From the NCBI RefSeq assembly GCF_030295915.1, contig NZ_AP027361.1, positions 1,488,001 through 1,552,000 of the forward strand: 64,000 nt of DNA, in the 5' to 3' direction. Origin of the DNA: Thalassotalea sediminis. Its GTDB lineage: Bacteria > Pseudomonadota > Gammaproteobacteria > Enterobacterales > Alteromonadaceae. Under the pieces are notes generated by a model. That model worked only from the letters and a program-made list of their open reading frames with translations, was not told the origin of the DNA and ran no database searches. Within the stretch, counting starts at the first letter, position 1. Each line of letters starts with the position of its first letter. Shown here one piece after another: positions 35,662 to 45,909 of this stretch. The translations under genes were made by a program, and so were the position numbers.

Positions 35662-36642
35662 TTAGTTTAAGTCTACAACTACGCGTCCTCTGATATTTCC
35701 AGCGATCAAATCTTCTGCCGCTGTTACGACTTCTGACAAGTCTATTGTACGAGAAACTTCATCTATTACTTGAGTGTCTATAACTTCTGCTAGTCTTTTC
35801 CAAGCTTCAACTCTATCTTCTAGGGGTCTCATAACACTATCAATACCTACTAATGTAACACCGCGAAGAATAAACGGGGCGACGGTACCAGGTAAATCCA
35901 TGCCTTGCGCCAAACCACATGCTGCAACAATGCCGCCATATTTAGTACTTGCGCAGGCATTAACTAATGTGTGGCTTCCTATGGAATCTATTACACCAGC
36001 CCATCGTTCTTTTGCTAATGGTTTACCAGGTTTTGATAAAGTATTACGATCAATAATGTCTTTTGCTCCGAGGCTTTTTAAGTATTCTGCCTGCTCCACT
36101 CGTCCTGTTGAAGCGACAACTGTATAACCAAGTTTAGACAAAATCGCGATAGAAAAGCTACCAACTCCGCCGTTTGCGCCAGTAACGAGCACCTCACCAC
36201 TATTTGGCGTAACACCATGTTTTTCTAATGCTATAACACATAACATAGCTGTGTAGCCTGCGGTGCCTATAGCCATTGCTTGTGGTGGTGTAAAAGCACT
36301 TGGCAGCTCAATTAACCAATCGCTATTAAGTCTTGCTTTTTGTGCTAGACCACCAGTGTGCATTTCGCCAACACCATAGCCATTGAGTAGAACTTTGTCT
36401 CCAACAGAAAATTTGCTAGAACTGCTCGTTTCTATCGTACCTACTAAGTCTATCCCAGGGATCATGGGAAATGATCTTACAACTGGCGCTTTACCGGTTA
36501 TTGCTAGCGCATCCTTATAATTAATTGTGCTGTGAGATACTTTTACCGTCACATCGCCATCAGACAGTAGGCTGTCGTCTAGTTGCTTAATACTTGACCT
36601 ATAACCTTGATCATCTTTTTCAATTAAAATACCTTGAAACAT
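35662..36642 (-). CDS. acuI: Acrylyl-CoA reductase (NADPH), AcuI/YhdH family
   Basis: 326 residues, medium-chain dehydrogenase/reductase without zinc. Typical features: STINYKDALAITGK, the FPMIPGIDLVGTI strand, GTAGYTAMLCV, the nucleotide-binding GANGGVGSFSIAIL and YGGIVAACGLAQGMDLPGTVAPFILRGVTLVGIDSV. The enzyme reduces toxic acryloyl-CoA to propionyl-CoA, as in DMSP/acrylate metabolism. The AcuR-like regulator lies just upstream in the same orientation with an operator in the 48-base gap, supporting the acrylate role. No DMSP lyase is in the window. Confidence 0.92.
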   Translation of the reverse strand: MFQGILIEKDDQGYRSSIKQLDDSLLSDGDVTVKVSHSTINYKDALAITGKAPVVRSFPMIPGIDLVGTIETSSSSKFSVGDKVLLNGYGVGEMHTGGLAQKARLNSDWLIELPSAFTPPQAMAIGTAGYTAMLCVIALEKHGVTPNSGEVLVTGANGGVGSFSIAILSKLGYTVVASTGRVEQAEYLKSLGAKDIIDRNTLSKPGKPLAKERWAGVIDSIGSHTLVNACASTKYGGIVAACGLAQGMDLPGTVAPFILRGVTLVGIDSVMRPLEDRVEAWKRLAEVIDTQVIDEVSRTIDLSEVVTAAEDLIAGNIRGRVVVDLN

Positions 36643-36656
36643 AACATACCTCCAAA

Positions 36657-36675
36657 TATAGACTGGTCGTCTATT
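36657..36675. promoter_or_regulatory. AcuR operator in front of acuI
   Basis: TATAGAC-TGGTC-GTCTATT: arms of seven bases with one mismatch and a five-base centre, in the gap between acuR and acuI. The same architecture occurs upstream of acuR. Confidence 0.75.
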
Positions 36676-36690
36676 AATAAGTAAATTTTT

Positions 36691-37323
36691 TTAACGTGGT
36701 AAACCCGAGATAAAATTATCTAGGTAAACATCTAATGGTCTTGTAGATTGCTCTAGCTTTGCTCTACTAACTGCACCTTCCCAACCCGTCCAAAAGTATT
36801 CAGCTAAATTTTGACAATTAACAGTAGTAGCTATTTCTCCACTTTCTTGTGCTTGTTTAAGGCACGTTGCCATCCTTTTCTGCCAATCTATAAATATTTC
36901 AATTAACCGTTGTCTATAGCTCGTGGGTAAAAGATCGACTTCTTGTCCTAAGTTGCCAACTAAGCATCCTCTTTTGAATTGGTGTTTTGTCATGCCGTGT
37001 TTTGCATCTTCAACAAAATTATTGATTCTATGTAGTGGCGAATAATCTGTATCTAGAAGGTAACGCTCAAGCTTTGTTTCAAAATAGCGTGCGTAACTGT
37101 CGATAACAGCGTGACCAAATGCTTCTTTGCTCGAGAAATAAAAGTAAAATGAGCCTTTAGGTACACCTACTTTTTTCAATATTTTATCTATACCCGATGA
37201 TGCAAAACCGCTTTCTGTTAATTGTTCTAGACCGCTACGAATTAAATCTGCTTTAGTATCCCTGTTTTCTCGGGAAGCTTTTGGTGGTCTACCTCTTCGA
37301 GGTTTATTATTTACTAGTGTCAT
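36691..37323 (-). CDS. acuR: TetR-family repressor, AcuR-like
   Basis: 210 residues. N-terminal helix-turn-helix (GIDKILKKVGVPKGSFYFYFSSKEAFG) and a C-terminal effector domain whose FKRGCLVGNLGQE and FWTGWEGAVSRAKLE match Rhodobacter AcuR closely. AcuR represses acuR-acuI-dddL and is relieved by acrylate. The Cys in RGCLVGN is conserved. It is the first gene of the acuR-acuI pair; two near-identical palindromes flank it, one before each gene. Confidence 0.88.
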   Translation of the reverse strand: MTLVNNKPRRGRPPKASRENRDTKADLIRSGLEQLTESGFASSGIDKILKKVGVPKGSFYFYFSSKEAFGHAVIDSYARYFETKLERYLLDTDYSPLHRINNFVEDAKHGMTKHQFKRGCLVGNLGQEVDLLPTSYRQRLIEIFIDWQKRMATCLKQAQESGEIATTVNCQNLAEYFWTGWEGAVSRAKLEQSTRPLDVYLDNFISGLPR

Positions 37324-37331
37324 AAAACAAA

Positions 37332-37350
37332 TATAGACCGATCGTCTATA
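37332..37350. promoter_or_regulatory. AcuR operator in front of acuR
   Basis: TATAGAC-CGATC-GTCTATA, a perfect seven-base inverted repeat with five-base centre, nine bases upstream of the acuR ATG. Matches the site before acuI and implies autorepression. Confidence 0.82.
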
Positions 37351-37623
37351 AAGTGCAAGAGGCGTCGATAAAAAGATATAAATTTAAATATATTTTAATG
37401 AAATACTCCACATCCTTAGGTACTAAAAGGATGTGAAACGCATGTGTAGTAGGCGTCTTCGGTATCATCAAGCTTGTGATAACTTTTGCCTTAGCTTTTT
37501 TGTTTATAGTTTTTGAGGTAAGTAGGTAGTATTTCGACCTATTATAAGGACTTTTAACCCTCGATAAGATGTTACTTACACGTATGCATTAGAGAGGTAT
37601 AACAAACTTCCATGTATCTGATT
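37351..37623. other. Intergenic region with one hairpin
   Basis: About 270 bases between the acuR promoter and the DUF3301 stop. A 9-bp hairpin (CACATCCTT 37409-37417, AAGGATGTG 37427-37435) is visible without a T tract on either side. No gene recognised. Confidence 0.35.
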
Positions 37624-37923
37624 TTAAATACGGTAGGCTGGGGTGTGTATCTGTTCCAGTTTTAAGTTCGCCATTGTTAATGCGCCAGAATAAGCTGATT
37701 CTCCATCACCGCTGAATTCAAAATCGAAGACACATTGCCAATGTGGGCCATACCTTTTAGAAAATGCTAATTTAGTAGATCGTCTTGCAATTGAAATTAA
37801 TTGTAGTCCTTCTTGCTTACAGTGGCGATCAACATGTTTTTTAGCTGTTTCAGCAACTTTTCGTTGAAAAATAAAAAACCAAAAAACTAGAAAAATCAAC
37901 AGTATAATATAAAAGTCACCCAT
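37624..37923 (-). CDS. DUF3301 membrane-anchored small protein
   Basis: 99 residues: one N-terminal membrane helix (4-20), then a basic amphipathic region (RKVAETAKKHVDRHCKQEGLQLISIARRS) and a C-terminal beta-rich part with FDFEFSGDGESAYSGALTMANLKL. This is the DUF3301 pattern of gammaproteobacteria, typically next to DUF3549 and truC as here. Function unknown. It starts eight bases after the DUF3549 stop, so the two are co-transcribed. Confidence 0.85.
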   Translation of the reverse strand: MGDFYIILLIFLVFWFFIFQRKVAETAKKHVDRHCKQEGLQLISIARRSTKLAFSKRYGPHWQCVFDFEFSGDGESAYSGALTMANLKLEQIHTPAYRI

Positions 37924-37931
37924 AATAATCC

Positions 37932-38942
37932 TTAGTTAAATAGCGTACCAATTGCTTGCGCTAAATTGTTACTGCGGTCTGAATCTCGCATACACTGGAA
38001 TAGATGAGGGCGAATTGTTGGGATCGCAACTAAATCTTTAAATATTGCCGCAAAGAGTTGTGCATCTACTGCAACTAAGGTCTCTAAGAACGTTAAGCAG
38101 AGCTCTTTATTTGCAAGGACCTGCCAACACCTGCCTGCGATGATAATCAGTAATTCACTATTTGTTGATTGTTTGGAAATCATTTTCTCGATTACTGATA
38201 GCGCATAAGGGTGTTCTGCGTTTGACGCGAGAGCTCTGAGAAGGATTTGTTTTTCGCTATTTTCTTCGGCATTGTTTAAACGGTTAACTATCGTTTGAAT
38301 TACCTCTGCCGATAGGGCAATATTTTCTAACGCACTGCATAGAGGCTGTAATACTTCAATGGGTAATTCAGGTATAGCTTCTATTAATAATGATTGGTGA
38401 CCATCGTTCTCGTGTCGAACGGCGAAATCGCTAATACCTTGGGCACCTAACGTATGCCATTGCGACCACTGTTGTTTGGTAAAATAAGTGACAACACTCT
38501 GATAGTACTTACTTGCTGGTTGTTTTAACTCTAAAGTAAGCAAACTGTTTAACATAGCTAGCTTATATTGACTAGGTGTAAAAATATATGGATTATTCTT
38601 GAGCAACTCTTCTTGTTTCTCTGTTGGGTTAACAGATAAATCGGTACCTAATGCTTCAACAATTATTGCAATAAAGTGATTTCGAGCACCTTGATTCAGT
38701 AGACCCCGTTCATCGAGTGGTATTTTAATAAACCACAAATAAGGCGTAGTCGACTGTTTTTGCCAAAAACATACGGCAAAGTGTGCATGTCCTTGAATTG
38801 GGGTAGGGTGCGGCAACTGATTATGTTCGAGTTTTTCAAAGGTTTCTTTACTAAGTTTCTCAACACGTCGGCCTAAGTCGTAAATACGGTATTGGCAATT
38901 AGATAATGCCAGCAGTTCAGTAATAGTAGCTATGGTATTCAT
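37932..38942 (-). CDS. DUF3549 family protein
   Basis: 336 residues, soluble, helical. The start ITELLALSNCQYRIYDLGRRVEKL and the following HFAVCFWQ, PYLWFIKIPLDERGLLNQGARNHFI are the family signature. The C-terminal two thirds is helical and repeat-like (HEAT-like appearance), for example LQPLCSALENI and ALASNAEHPYALSVIEKMI. Function unknown. Divergent from truC with a 60-base gap, the conserved neighbourhood in related genomes. Confidence 0.88.
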   Translation of the reverse strand: MNTIATITELLALSNCQYRIYDLGRRVEKLSKETFEKLEHNQLPHPTPIQGHAHFAVCFWQKQSTTPYLWFIKIPLDERGLLNQGARNHFIAIIVEALGTDLSVNPTEKQEELLKNNPYIFTPSQYKLAMLNSLLTLELKQPASKYYQSVVTYFTKQQWSQWHTLGAQGISDFAVRHENDGHQSLLIEAIPELPIEVLQPLCSALENIALSAEVIQTIVNRLNNAEENSEKQILLRALASNAEHPYALSVIEKMISKQSTNSELLIIIAGRCWQVLANKELCLTFLETLVAVDAQLFAAIFKDLVAIPTIRPHLFQCMRDSDRSNNLAQAIGTLFN

Positions 38943-39002
38943 ATGAAAATTAATTCTCGAAACATGCGCGCATTATAGAGATAATATGGCATAAACTAAA
39001 CC

Positions 39003-39767
39003 ATGGGGTGGATATTTTTGTCAGCTATTATTACTGAAAAGCCAGAGTTAAACATTTTATATCATGATCAATACTTTGTTGCGATTGATAAACCCTCGGG
39101 CTTATTTGTTCATCGTAGTTTTCTAGATAAAGATGAAAAATATTTTGCACTGCAGTTGATACGGGATCAAATAGGCCAATATGTGTATCCAGTTCATCGT
39201 TTAGATAAACCAACTTCTGGTGTATTACTGTTTGCGCTTAACGAAAATATTGCTAGAGCAATGAATCAAGTCTTTAAAGACAAAAAAATTCAAAAAACTT
39301 ATTTTGCGATAAGCAGAGGACATCTCTTAGGAGAAGGTTGTATTGATTATCCGATTAAAATAAAGCTTGATAAAATTGGTGATAAATATGCTAGTAAAGA
39401 ACAAGAAGCAAAGGAGGCTATTACTGCGTATAAGTCAATTGCTACCGCAACGTTACCTTTCGCAGTTGGTAAGTATCCTACGGTGCGTTATTCATTGTTA
39501 AAGCTACTACCTGAAACAGGAAGAAGGCATCAAATTAGACGACATCTTGCTCATTTACGACATCCCATTATTGGCGACGTAAATTATGGAGACAATAAAC
39601 AAAACCCTTTTTTCTTTCAGCATTTTGCTTTGAAACGCTTAATGCTTCACGCTTATTCCTTGTCTTTTCAACACCCAGTAACAGAAGAGCAGATCACTAT
39701 AGAAGCTAAGTTTGATCAACAATGGTTAGCGATATTTAATCAGTTAGGTTGGTCTGATTTCCTGTGA
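39003..39767 (+). CDS. truC: tRNA pseudouridine(65) synthase TruC
   Basis: 254 residues, RsuA/RluA fold. Catalytic Asp in HRLDKPTSGVLLFAL; YHDQYFVAIDKPSGLFVHRS at the N terminus and ETGRRHQIRRHLAHLRHPIIGDVNYGD further on match E. coli TruC. It makes pseudouridine 65 in tRNAIle and tRNAAsp. The first 15 residues exceed the E. coli start; an in-frame TTG at 39018 would shorten it, but the ATG is kept. Confidence 0.92.
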   Translation: MGWIFLSAIITEKPELNILYHDQYFVAIDKPSGLFVHRSFLDKDEKYFALQLIRDQIGQYVYPVHRLDKPTSGVLLFALNENIARAMNQVFKDKKIQKTYFAISRGHLLGEGCIDYPIKIKLDKIGDKYASKEQEAKEAITAYKSIATATLPFAVGKYPTVRYSLLKLLPETGRRHQIRRHLAHLRHPIIGDVNYGDNKQNPFFFQHFALKRLMLHAYSLSFQHPVTEEQITIEAKFDQQWLAIFNQLGWSDFL

Positions 39768-39777
39768 TTCGATTTAC

Positions 39778-40119
39778 TTATTCAGGTCCACTTATACGAG
39801 CTGCATTGATATCTTTGGCGATCAACGTTTGGTAATAATTTGGCATTAACGACTGACTGCTTTCTGCTGAGTTTCCGATCACAGAAATAGGTCTAACAAA
39901 GGCTGGTGTTTTTAACGTGTGTTGCATTTGTTCTTGATAATTAGCAAACGCTAACATAATTTTTTGATCTTCAGTAACGGGACGATCCAGTAATGACATC
40001 ATTAGCATATGATCTGACACAATCGCTCGCTTTTCGGTATAACTGACCTGTTTACTCGTGCTACTGCAAGCACTACATAAAGTCATTAATATAAGTGAAA
40101 CCCATTTAAACACAGTCAT
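39778..40119 (-). CDS. Putative small lipoprotein
   Basis: 113 residues. N-terminal hydrophobic segment ending LMTLCSACSST, with a weak lipobox around Cys18 (S-A-C preceded by a second Cys). The mature part is helical and polar, without a recognised domain. Convergent with truC, 10 bases apart, and about 260 bases from the dapD stop. Function unknown; possibly lineage-specific. Confidence 0.6.
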   Translation of the reverse strand: MTVFKWVSLILMTLCSACSSTSKQVSYTEKRAIVSDHMLMMSLLDRPVTEDQKIMLAFANYQEQMQHTLKTPAFVRPISVIGNSAESSQSLMPNYYQTLIAKDINAARISGPE

Positions 40120-40310
40120 AATTTTTGCCTTCTTTGAAACTCTTTAGGCATATCGCAAGGGGTGTGCCAATAGTCAATGAATGCATTAGTATGTGATTTT
40201 TTTGTTCGCAACTAATTAAAAAATATAGAAATTAAAACACTTACTTTTTTGTGTGCTGTGATTTTTTAGCGCTATTTTTTTAAAGGATGTGAGTTGATTT
40301 TATGAGTGTC

Positions 40311-40357
40311 AAAAAAATAACGCCTATGTCCATGGAGGACGATAGGCGCTCTTTTTT
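40311..40357 (-). terminator. Terminator of the map-glnD-dapD operon
   Basis: CGCCTAT-GTCC (40321-40331) pairs with GGAC-G-ATAGGCG (40337-40348) across a five-base loop and one bulge. Flanking A7 (40311-40317) gives the T tract on the minus strand. It lies about 20 bases after the dapD stop. Confidence 0.8.
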
Positions 40358-40375
40358 ATCATGATAGTGAATTAA

Positions 40376-41206
40376 TTATTCATCGCTAACCGAACGAAGT
40401 AATGCATTAATGCCAACTTTAGCGCGTGTTTTAGCATCAACTTTTTTCACAATAATTGCAGCATATAAACTATAAGTTCCACACTTAGAAGGTAAGTTGC
40501 CTGGAACAACAACAGAACCTGCTGGTACTCGTCCATAATGAACTTCACCTGTTTCACGGTCATAAATACGCGTACTTTGTCCAATATAAACGCCCATAGA
40601 AATTACAGCGCCTTCTTCAACAACGACACCTTCAACTATTTCTGAGCGTGCGCCAATAAAACAGTTATCTTCGATAATTGTCGGTCCGGCTTGTAATGGC
40701 TCTAATACCCCGCCAATACCAACACCGCCAGATAAATGTACATTCTTGCCAATTTGTGCACATGAGCCGACAGTCGCCCAGGTATCTACCATTGTACCTT
40801 CATCAACAAATGCACCAATATTGATATAGCTCGGCATTACAACAACGTTTTTACCAACATAACTACCGGTTCTTACTGTTGCAGGTGGCACAATGCGTAC
40901 GCCTTCTTTAGCAAATTTTTCTTCAGTGTAGTCAGTATATTTTAATGGCACTTTATCAAAAAACTTACTTTCTGCACCATCTATGATTTCGTTATCCCAT
41001 ATGCGAAATGATAACAGTACGGCTTTTTTCAGCCATTGGTGTACCACCCATTCACCTGCAACTTTCTCTGCTACGCGAGCAGAACCATTGTTCAATGACT
41101 CTAAGGTATCTAATACGGCATTTTTTATTTCAGTAGAAACATTTGACGGTGTAATATCCATCCTATTATCAAATGCTTGTTCGATAATTGTTTGTAATTC
41201 TGACAT
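40376..41206 (-). CDS. dapD: Tetrahydrodipicolinate N-succinyltransferase
   Basis: 276 residues. Left-handed beta-helix acyltransferase: [66 protein letters not shown] shows the hexapeptide repeats and the conserved [13 protein letters not shown] core, cited here as landmarks (about 95-170). Succinylates tetrahydrodipicolinate in lysine/meso-DAP synthesis. It follows glnD by 24 bases, the same map-glnD-dapD order as E. coli. Confidence 0.97.
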   Translation of the reverse strand: MSELQTIIEQAFDNRMDITPSNVSTEIKNAVLDTLESLNNGSARVAEKVAGEWVVHQWLKKAVLLSFRIWDNEIIDGAESKFFDKVPLKYTDYTEEKFAKEGVRIVPPATVRTGSYVGKNVVVMPSYINIGAFVDEGTMVDTWATVGSCAQIGKNVHLSGGVGIGGVLEPLQAGPTIIEDNCFIGARSEIVEGVVVEEGAVISMGVYIGQSTRIYDRETGEVHYGRVPAGSVVVPGNLPSKCGTYSLYAAIIVKKVDAKTRAKVGINALLRSVSDE

Positions 41207-41230
41207 GATTTTTCCTAATTTCGTGTAAAT

Positions 41231-43855
41231 CTAACTATCTAATTCTTCTTTAAGTTTGGCGGTTAACTGCGTCTTATCTGCCTCAGTTAATGCTTTATTT
41301 TCAGCATTTGATACAATAAATACATCTTCTGCTTTTTCACCAAAAGTGGTGATTTTTGCTGAGTGAATATTCAATTTACATAACTGAAATACGTTAGCAA
41401 AGTCCGCCAATAACCCGGGTTTATCGAGCGCGACAATTTCTAATAATGTACTTCTTTGGGTCGGTGTTTCTACAAAACTAACTTGCGTTGGTACTCTAAA
41501 CTGTTCTAATCGCTTCGTACGAGGTTTTGGAGTAAATTCAAAGCTACCCTGACTTAATACTTCTGTCAGTGATTGACCTAATTCTATGGCACGATAGCTG
41601 TCATCTATGGCATTACCTTGATGGTCAAGAATTACAAATGTGTTTGCTGTATAGCCACCCTTAGTTGTGATTATTTTTGCATCATGAATAGAAAAACCTT
41701 TGACGCTTAGTAATGCGACGATAGTGGCAAAGATATTGGCCTTATCTTTCGCATAAACGAATACTTCTGTGCCACCGCGATAAGGTGTCGGACTAATTAA
41801 TACCAAGGGTTTTTCTTGGTCATGTTTTAGAATATGCGCGCAATGCCAAGATATTTGAGCAGGTGCATATCGTAAAAAATAATCGGCTTTAAACTGACGC
41901 CAAAGGCTTTTTATTTCTTGTTCACTAAATTGTTGTGCAAGCAATAATTGCGTCGCGCCTTGTTGGTTTTCTCTTATCTTTTCTCGTAAATCTACTGGTT
42001 TTTCTAGACCACGTCTAAAGGCTCTTTTTGTCGAGTTATAAAGTTCTTTAAGTAAGTTCTCTTTCCAACTATTCCATAAACTTTCATTGGTCGCTCGCAT
42101 ATCTGCGACAGTTAAACAATAAAGATAATCTAAGTGTGCTTCGTCACGAACGATACTTGCAAAGTTTTTTATAACTTCAGGATCTGAAATATCACGTCTC
42201 TGTGCCGTTACAGACATCAATAAATGTTGTTTTACTAACCATGCAATCATTCGCCCATCATGTTTGTTTAATTGATGGTCATGACTAAACTGTAGTGCGT
42301 CAACAGCCCCTAATTCAGCGTGATCACCACCTCTTCCTTTGGCAATGTCGTGAAAAATACCCGCTAAAAATAACACTTCTGGTTTTCTAATACGTTGCAC
42401 TATTTGACTGCATAAAGGGAACTCTTGCGAATACTCTTTTTGCGTGAAACGGTACAAATTTTTAAGTAAACGATAACTATGTTCGTCGACAGAATATGCA
42501 TGAAATAAATCGAATTGCATTTGTCCGGCAATATTACGCCAGGCGGGTAAATAGGCACTTAAAATGGAATGACGGTGCATTAAAGAAAAAGGCAATCCAA
42601 GCCCACGTGGGTGCCTAATAATTTCGAGAAAAATTTCTCGACACCGCGCATAATCCATAAGTCCTGAAACCAAACGGCGACGAGCGTTACGCATTAACCG
42701 TAAAGTTTCTGAGTGTAGGTCAACTATTTCGTCGTGCTTGGCGATCAGTAAAAACATTTCCATGATATTGACTGAACGCATGAAAATTTGTTTATTGGTT
42801 GCTTTAATGTAACCGTCTAGAATGACGAAATCATCATTAAGTATTATTTCTTTATTATGTTTCTTGTCGCGTAAAATGGAATAGTCAAAATGCTGAAGTA
42901 ACATTTTGTTGAGTTCTGAAACGCGTCCTATGATTCGGTAGAAACGCTTCATCATGCGTTCAACAGCAACTTTACCTTGATCACCAAACCCCATTAATTT
43001 GGCTACGTCAGCCTGATGATCAAATAACAGTCGATTTTCGCTTCTATTGGCAATAAAGTGTAATGCACAACGCATACGCCAAAGGTAAATTTGGCATTCT
43101 AATAACTCGTTATATTCATTATGAGTCAAGTATTCATGCTCAACCAGTTCAGCCAAAGAGTCGGCATTAAAGTGTCGTTTAGCAACCCAACCAATAGTTT
43201 GAATGTCTCTTAAGCCACCTGGGTTTGCTTTTAGGTTTGGCTCTAAGTTATAAGAAGCACCATTATATTGTTTGTGTCTTGCTAACTGTTCTTCCCGCTT
43301 GGCCACAAAAAACTTTTTAGCAGTCCAAAACACATCTTCATTTAGCAGCGGCTGCAAGTGTTCTGTAAGGGCCGTATTGCCGCACACTTGTCTCATTTCC
43401 ATTAAGTTTGTTGCAACGGTTACATCGTTAACTGCTTGCTTTAAACATTCTTTAATACTGCGAACACTGTGACCTATATCGAGTTTAATATCCCATAGTT
43501 GTGTGATGAAGGCGGATATTTTGTTCTCTACATCTTGTTCTATATTCTCTTGCGTAAGCAATAAAATATCTACATCAGAAAAAGGGTGTAATTCACCTCT
43601 ACCGTAGCCACCTACGGCTAGTAGACTAATTTGATATTCGTCAAGTTGATGTTGCGACCATAGTTTAGTGAGGATCTTATCGACAAAATGAGCGCGTGCA
43701 TTTAGAACTTTGCTGACATCATCACTGACAAACTGTTCTTTTTGCCAAACGCAAAATTTTTCATTTAGTTGACAAATCTCTTTAGTTTCAATGTTTGGTG
43801 CGCTAATACAAAGCTGATCAGTAAAACATTGAGGAACTATATTATCGTGAAGCAA
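41231..43855 (-). CDS. glnD: Bifunctional uridylyltransferase/uridylyl-removing enzyme
   Basis: 874 residues (E. coli 890). Nucleotidyltransferase site [21 protein letters not shown] uridylyl-removing domain [21 protein letters not shown], and two ACT domains near the C terminus ([20 protein letters not shown] and [20 protein letters not shown]). Senses glutamine and modifies PII (GlnB/GlnK). The start is TTG at 43855 (LHDNIVPQ), since no ATG with family-like alignment lies near; an AGAGAG sequence is ~8 bases upstream. Map precedes by 32 bases. Confidence 0.96.
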   Translation of the reverse strand: MLHDNIVPQCFTDQLCISAPNIETKEICQLNEKFCVWQKEQFVSDDVSKVLNARAHFVDKILTKLWSQHQLDEYQISLLAVGGYGRGELHPFSDVDILLLTQENIEQDVENKISAFITQLWDIKLDIGHSVRSIKECLKQAVNDVTVATNLMEMRQVCGNTALTEHLQPLLNEDVFWTAKKFFVAKREEQLARHKQYNGASYNLEPNLKANPGGLRDIQTIGWVAKRHFNADSLAELVEHEYLTHNEYNELLECQIYLWRMRCALHFIANRSENRLLFDHQADVAKLMGFGDQGKVAVERMMKRFYRIIGRVSELNKMLLQHFDYSILRDKKHNKEIILNDDFVILDGYIKATNKQIFMRSVNIMEMFLLIAKHDEIVDLHSETLRLMRNARRRLVSGLMDYARCREIFLEIIRHPRGLGLPFSLMHRHSILSAYLPAWRNIAGQMQFDLFHAYSVDEHSYRLLKNLYRFTQKEYSQEFPLCSQIVQRIRKPEVLFLAGIFHDIAKGRGGDHAELGAVDALQFSHDHQLNKHDGRMIAWLVKQHLLMSVTAQRRDISDPEVIKNFASIVRDEAHLDYLYCLTVADMRATNESLWNSWKENLLKELYNSTKRAFRRGLEKPVDLREKIRENQQGATQLLLAQQFSEQEIKSLWRQFKADYFLRYAPAQISWHCAHILKHDQEKPLVLISPTPYRGGTEVFVYAKDKANIFATIVALLSVKGFSIHDAKIITTKGGYTANTFVILDHQGNAIDDSYRAIELGQSLTEVLSQGSFEFTPKPRTKRLEQFRVPTQVSFVETPTQRSTLLEIVALDKPGLLADFANVFQLCKLNIHSAKITTFGEKAEDVFIVSNAENKALTEADKTQLTAKLKEELDS

Positions 43856-43887
43856 AATCGCGCTCTCTTATAAGTGTTAGAAAAAGA

Positions 43888-44676
43888 CTAGTTGTGTAAT
43901 ATTCTTGGTAAGTTTTCTTCCGCTCTTAATGTCAGAATTTCACAGCCAGTTTTAGTTACAACTATTGTATGTTCCCATTGAGCAGATTTTTTGCCATCAA
44001 TGGTATAAACAGTCCAATTGTCTTCTTTATCTAAAACAGTGTTCGCGCGGCCAAGGTTTATCATCGGCTCGATGGTAAAGCACATACCTTCTTGCATCTT
44101 CGTTTTATCATTATTTTTATAATGAACGATCTGAGGCTCTTCATGAAACTCCTTACCAATGCCATGACCACAATACTCTTTCACAATTGAATAGCGACCT
44201 GATTTCTTAATGAATTTTTGAATCGCTGCGCCAATTTCACCGAATGTATTGCCTGGTTTTACTTTCTTTAAACCAACATATAAAGCTTCTTGGGTAATGC
44301 GGCAGAGGCGGTTGTCTTCTGGCGTCACATCACCAACTAAGAACATTTTACTGGTATCGCCATGGTAACCATCTTTAATAACGGTGATATCAATATTAAT
44401 TATATCGCCATTTAATAAAGGTTCATCATTAGGGATCCCGTGACAAACCACGTGATTTACTGATGTACAAATAGATTTTGGAAAACCGTGATAATTAAGA
44501 GGAGCAGAAATTGCTTCTTGCACTTTTTCTGTGTACTCAGCACATAAATTATTCAGCTCGTTGGTTGTAACCCCCGCTTTAACGTGAGGCTCAATCATTT
44601 CTAATACATCTGATGCAAGCTTTCCAGCAATGCGCATCTTTTCTATTTCTTCCTGACTTTTAATATTTATGGTCAT
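43888..44676 (-). CDS. map: Methionine aminopeptidase type I
   Basis: 262 residues. Di-metal ligands: Asp pair in NGDIINIDITVIKDGYHGDTSKMF, His in EYCGHGIGKEFHEEP, Glu in FTIEPMINLG and Glu in SAQWEHTIVVT. Removes N-terminal Met from nascent chains. First gene of map-glnD-dapD. In E. coli the divergent neighbour is rpsB-tsf; here the divergent neighbour is a diguanylate cyclase gene, so the locus has been rearranged. Confidence 0.97.
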   Translation of the reverse strand: MTINIKSQEEIEKMRIAGKLASDVLEMIEPHVKAGVTTNELNNLCAEYTEKVQEAISAPLNYHGFPKSICTSVNHVVCHGIPNDEPLLNGDIINIDITVIKDGYHGDTSKMFLVGDVTPEDNRLCRITQEALYVGLKKVKPGNTFGEIGAAIQKFIKKSGRYSIVKEYCGHGIGKEFHEEPQIVHYKNNDKTKMQEGMCFTIEPMINLGRANTVLDKEDNWTVYTIDGKKSAQWEHTIVVTKTGCEILTLRAEENLPRILHN

Positions 44677-44871
44677 TAAAATCTCAATATCGGCAAAATT
44701 AAAGTTTTCACATAATAACCTTTAAGATTTTACATGGAATTTTTTCACATTCCTATGTCGAGTAACTCGATATCAACTTTTTTTTTTAAATTTTGGAGCG
44801 CTAACAGCAATTCTACATTTTTATGTCTATTATTATTCTGTGTGATGTTGAGGAAATGTAACAATAAATCA

Positions 44872-45909
44872 ATGAATAACGAAATATTAGACTCTATTGT
44901 TGAATTGACGAATAGTACTGACTCTGATCAATTTAGTTACAGTATTCTAGCTACTTTAGCGCAACTTGTGCCAAACGCTTCAATTGCTCTATTTCAATAT
45001 TCGACCACACTTTATGAACATGAAAAGCAAGTTATTACGTTGAAAACAAATGTATTGAATGATGGCAAAACAGATTTTACCTGGGGGGAAAACGTTGATA
45101 AAGCAACGTTAACATGTGTTAGAGAGCATGCAAGTATGCAAAAAGAGCCTATACAGTACCGGTGCAAACATAATCGGCATCATTTATTTGTGCCAATATT
45201 TATTAATCAAAAACTTGCTTATGTCATCGATGTTTCGATATTAAGTAACATTGCATTATATAGAGATACGATAGTTGCGATATCCAAAGTCTGTCAGAAT
45301 TTTTATGCTATTTTAGCCTGCAGTGAAACGGATACACTCACAGGTTTAAACAACCGTAGAACATATGATAATCGATTAAGTTTGATGCTTGAGGAACAGC
45401 ATAAATCCCATAAAAACAACATGCAAAATAATAGAGGGGTGCGTCAGATAAACGAGCATCAGCAAAGTTGGTTAGCTGTAGTTGATATAGACTTTTTCAA
45501 ACGTGTAAATGATAAGTATGGCCATATTTATGGCGATGAAGTGTTACTGGTTTTAGCACAATTAATGAATGAATGTTTTCGTGGTAATGATCTGCTATTT
45601 CGATTTGGCGGCGAAGAGTTTGTTATTATCTTTGAACCTATTTCAAAACAAGGTGCTGAAAGTATTTTGGAAAAATTTCGATTGAACGTTGCTAGTCATG
45701 AGTTCCCGATGGTTGGTAGTATTTCGATAAGTTGTGGTTATGCGCAAATATCAAAGCATGATCATCCTAAATCTGTTTTCGATCGTGCTGATAAAGCGCT
45801 TTATTACGCGAAAGAGCATGGGCGTAATCAAATACAAAATTATGAGCATTTGGTTGAAATAGGTGAAATTAGCAATTTTGTTGAAGAAGGGGACATCGAC
45901 TTATTTTAA
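44872..45909 (+). CDS. GGDEF diguanylate cyclase with GAF-like sensor domain
   Basis: About 345 residues from the ATG at 44872. Residues 1-150 form a GAF-like domain (SILATLAQLVPNASIALFQYS, HLFVPIFINQKLAYVIDVS); then TLTGLNNRRTYDNRL opens the GGDEF domain with VVDIDFFKRVNDKYGHIYGDEVL and active site RFGGEEFVI. RGND lies five residues before GGEEF, an intact inhibitory I-site (RxxD). It should make c-di-GMP from two GTP. An in-frame ATG at 44734 adds 46 residues of Phe/Ser-rich sequence that looks non-coding and overlaps the map promoter region; neither start has a strong ribosome site. Confidence 0.9.
   Translation: MNNEILDSIVELTNSTDSDQFSYSILATLAQLVPNASIALFQYSTTLYEHEKQVITLKTNVLNDGKTDFTWGENVDKATLTCVREHASMQKEPIQYRCKHNRHHLFVPIFINQKLAYVIDVSILSNIALYRDTIVAISKVCQNFYAILACSETDTLTGLNNRRTYDNRLSLMLEEQHKSHKNNMQNNRGVRQINEHQQSWLAVVDIDFFKRVNDKYGHIYGDEVLLVLAQLMNECFRGNDLLFRFGGEEFVIIFEPISKQGAESILEKFRLNVASHEFPMVGSISISCGYAQISKHDHPKSVFDRADKALYYAKEHGRNQIQNYEHLVEIGEISNFVEEGDIDLF

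Noticed and set aside
44734-44871. 46-residue N-terminal extension of the diguanylate cyclase
   Set aside because: Phe/Ser-rich, low complexity, overlaps the divergent map promoter region; the later ATG fits the start of the GAF-like domain better.
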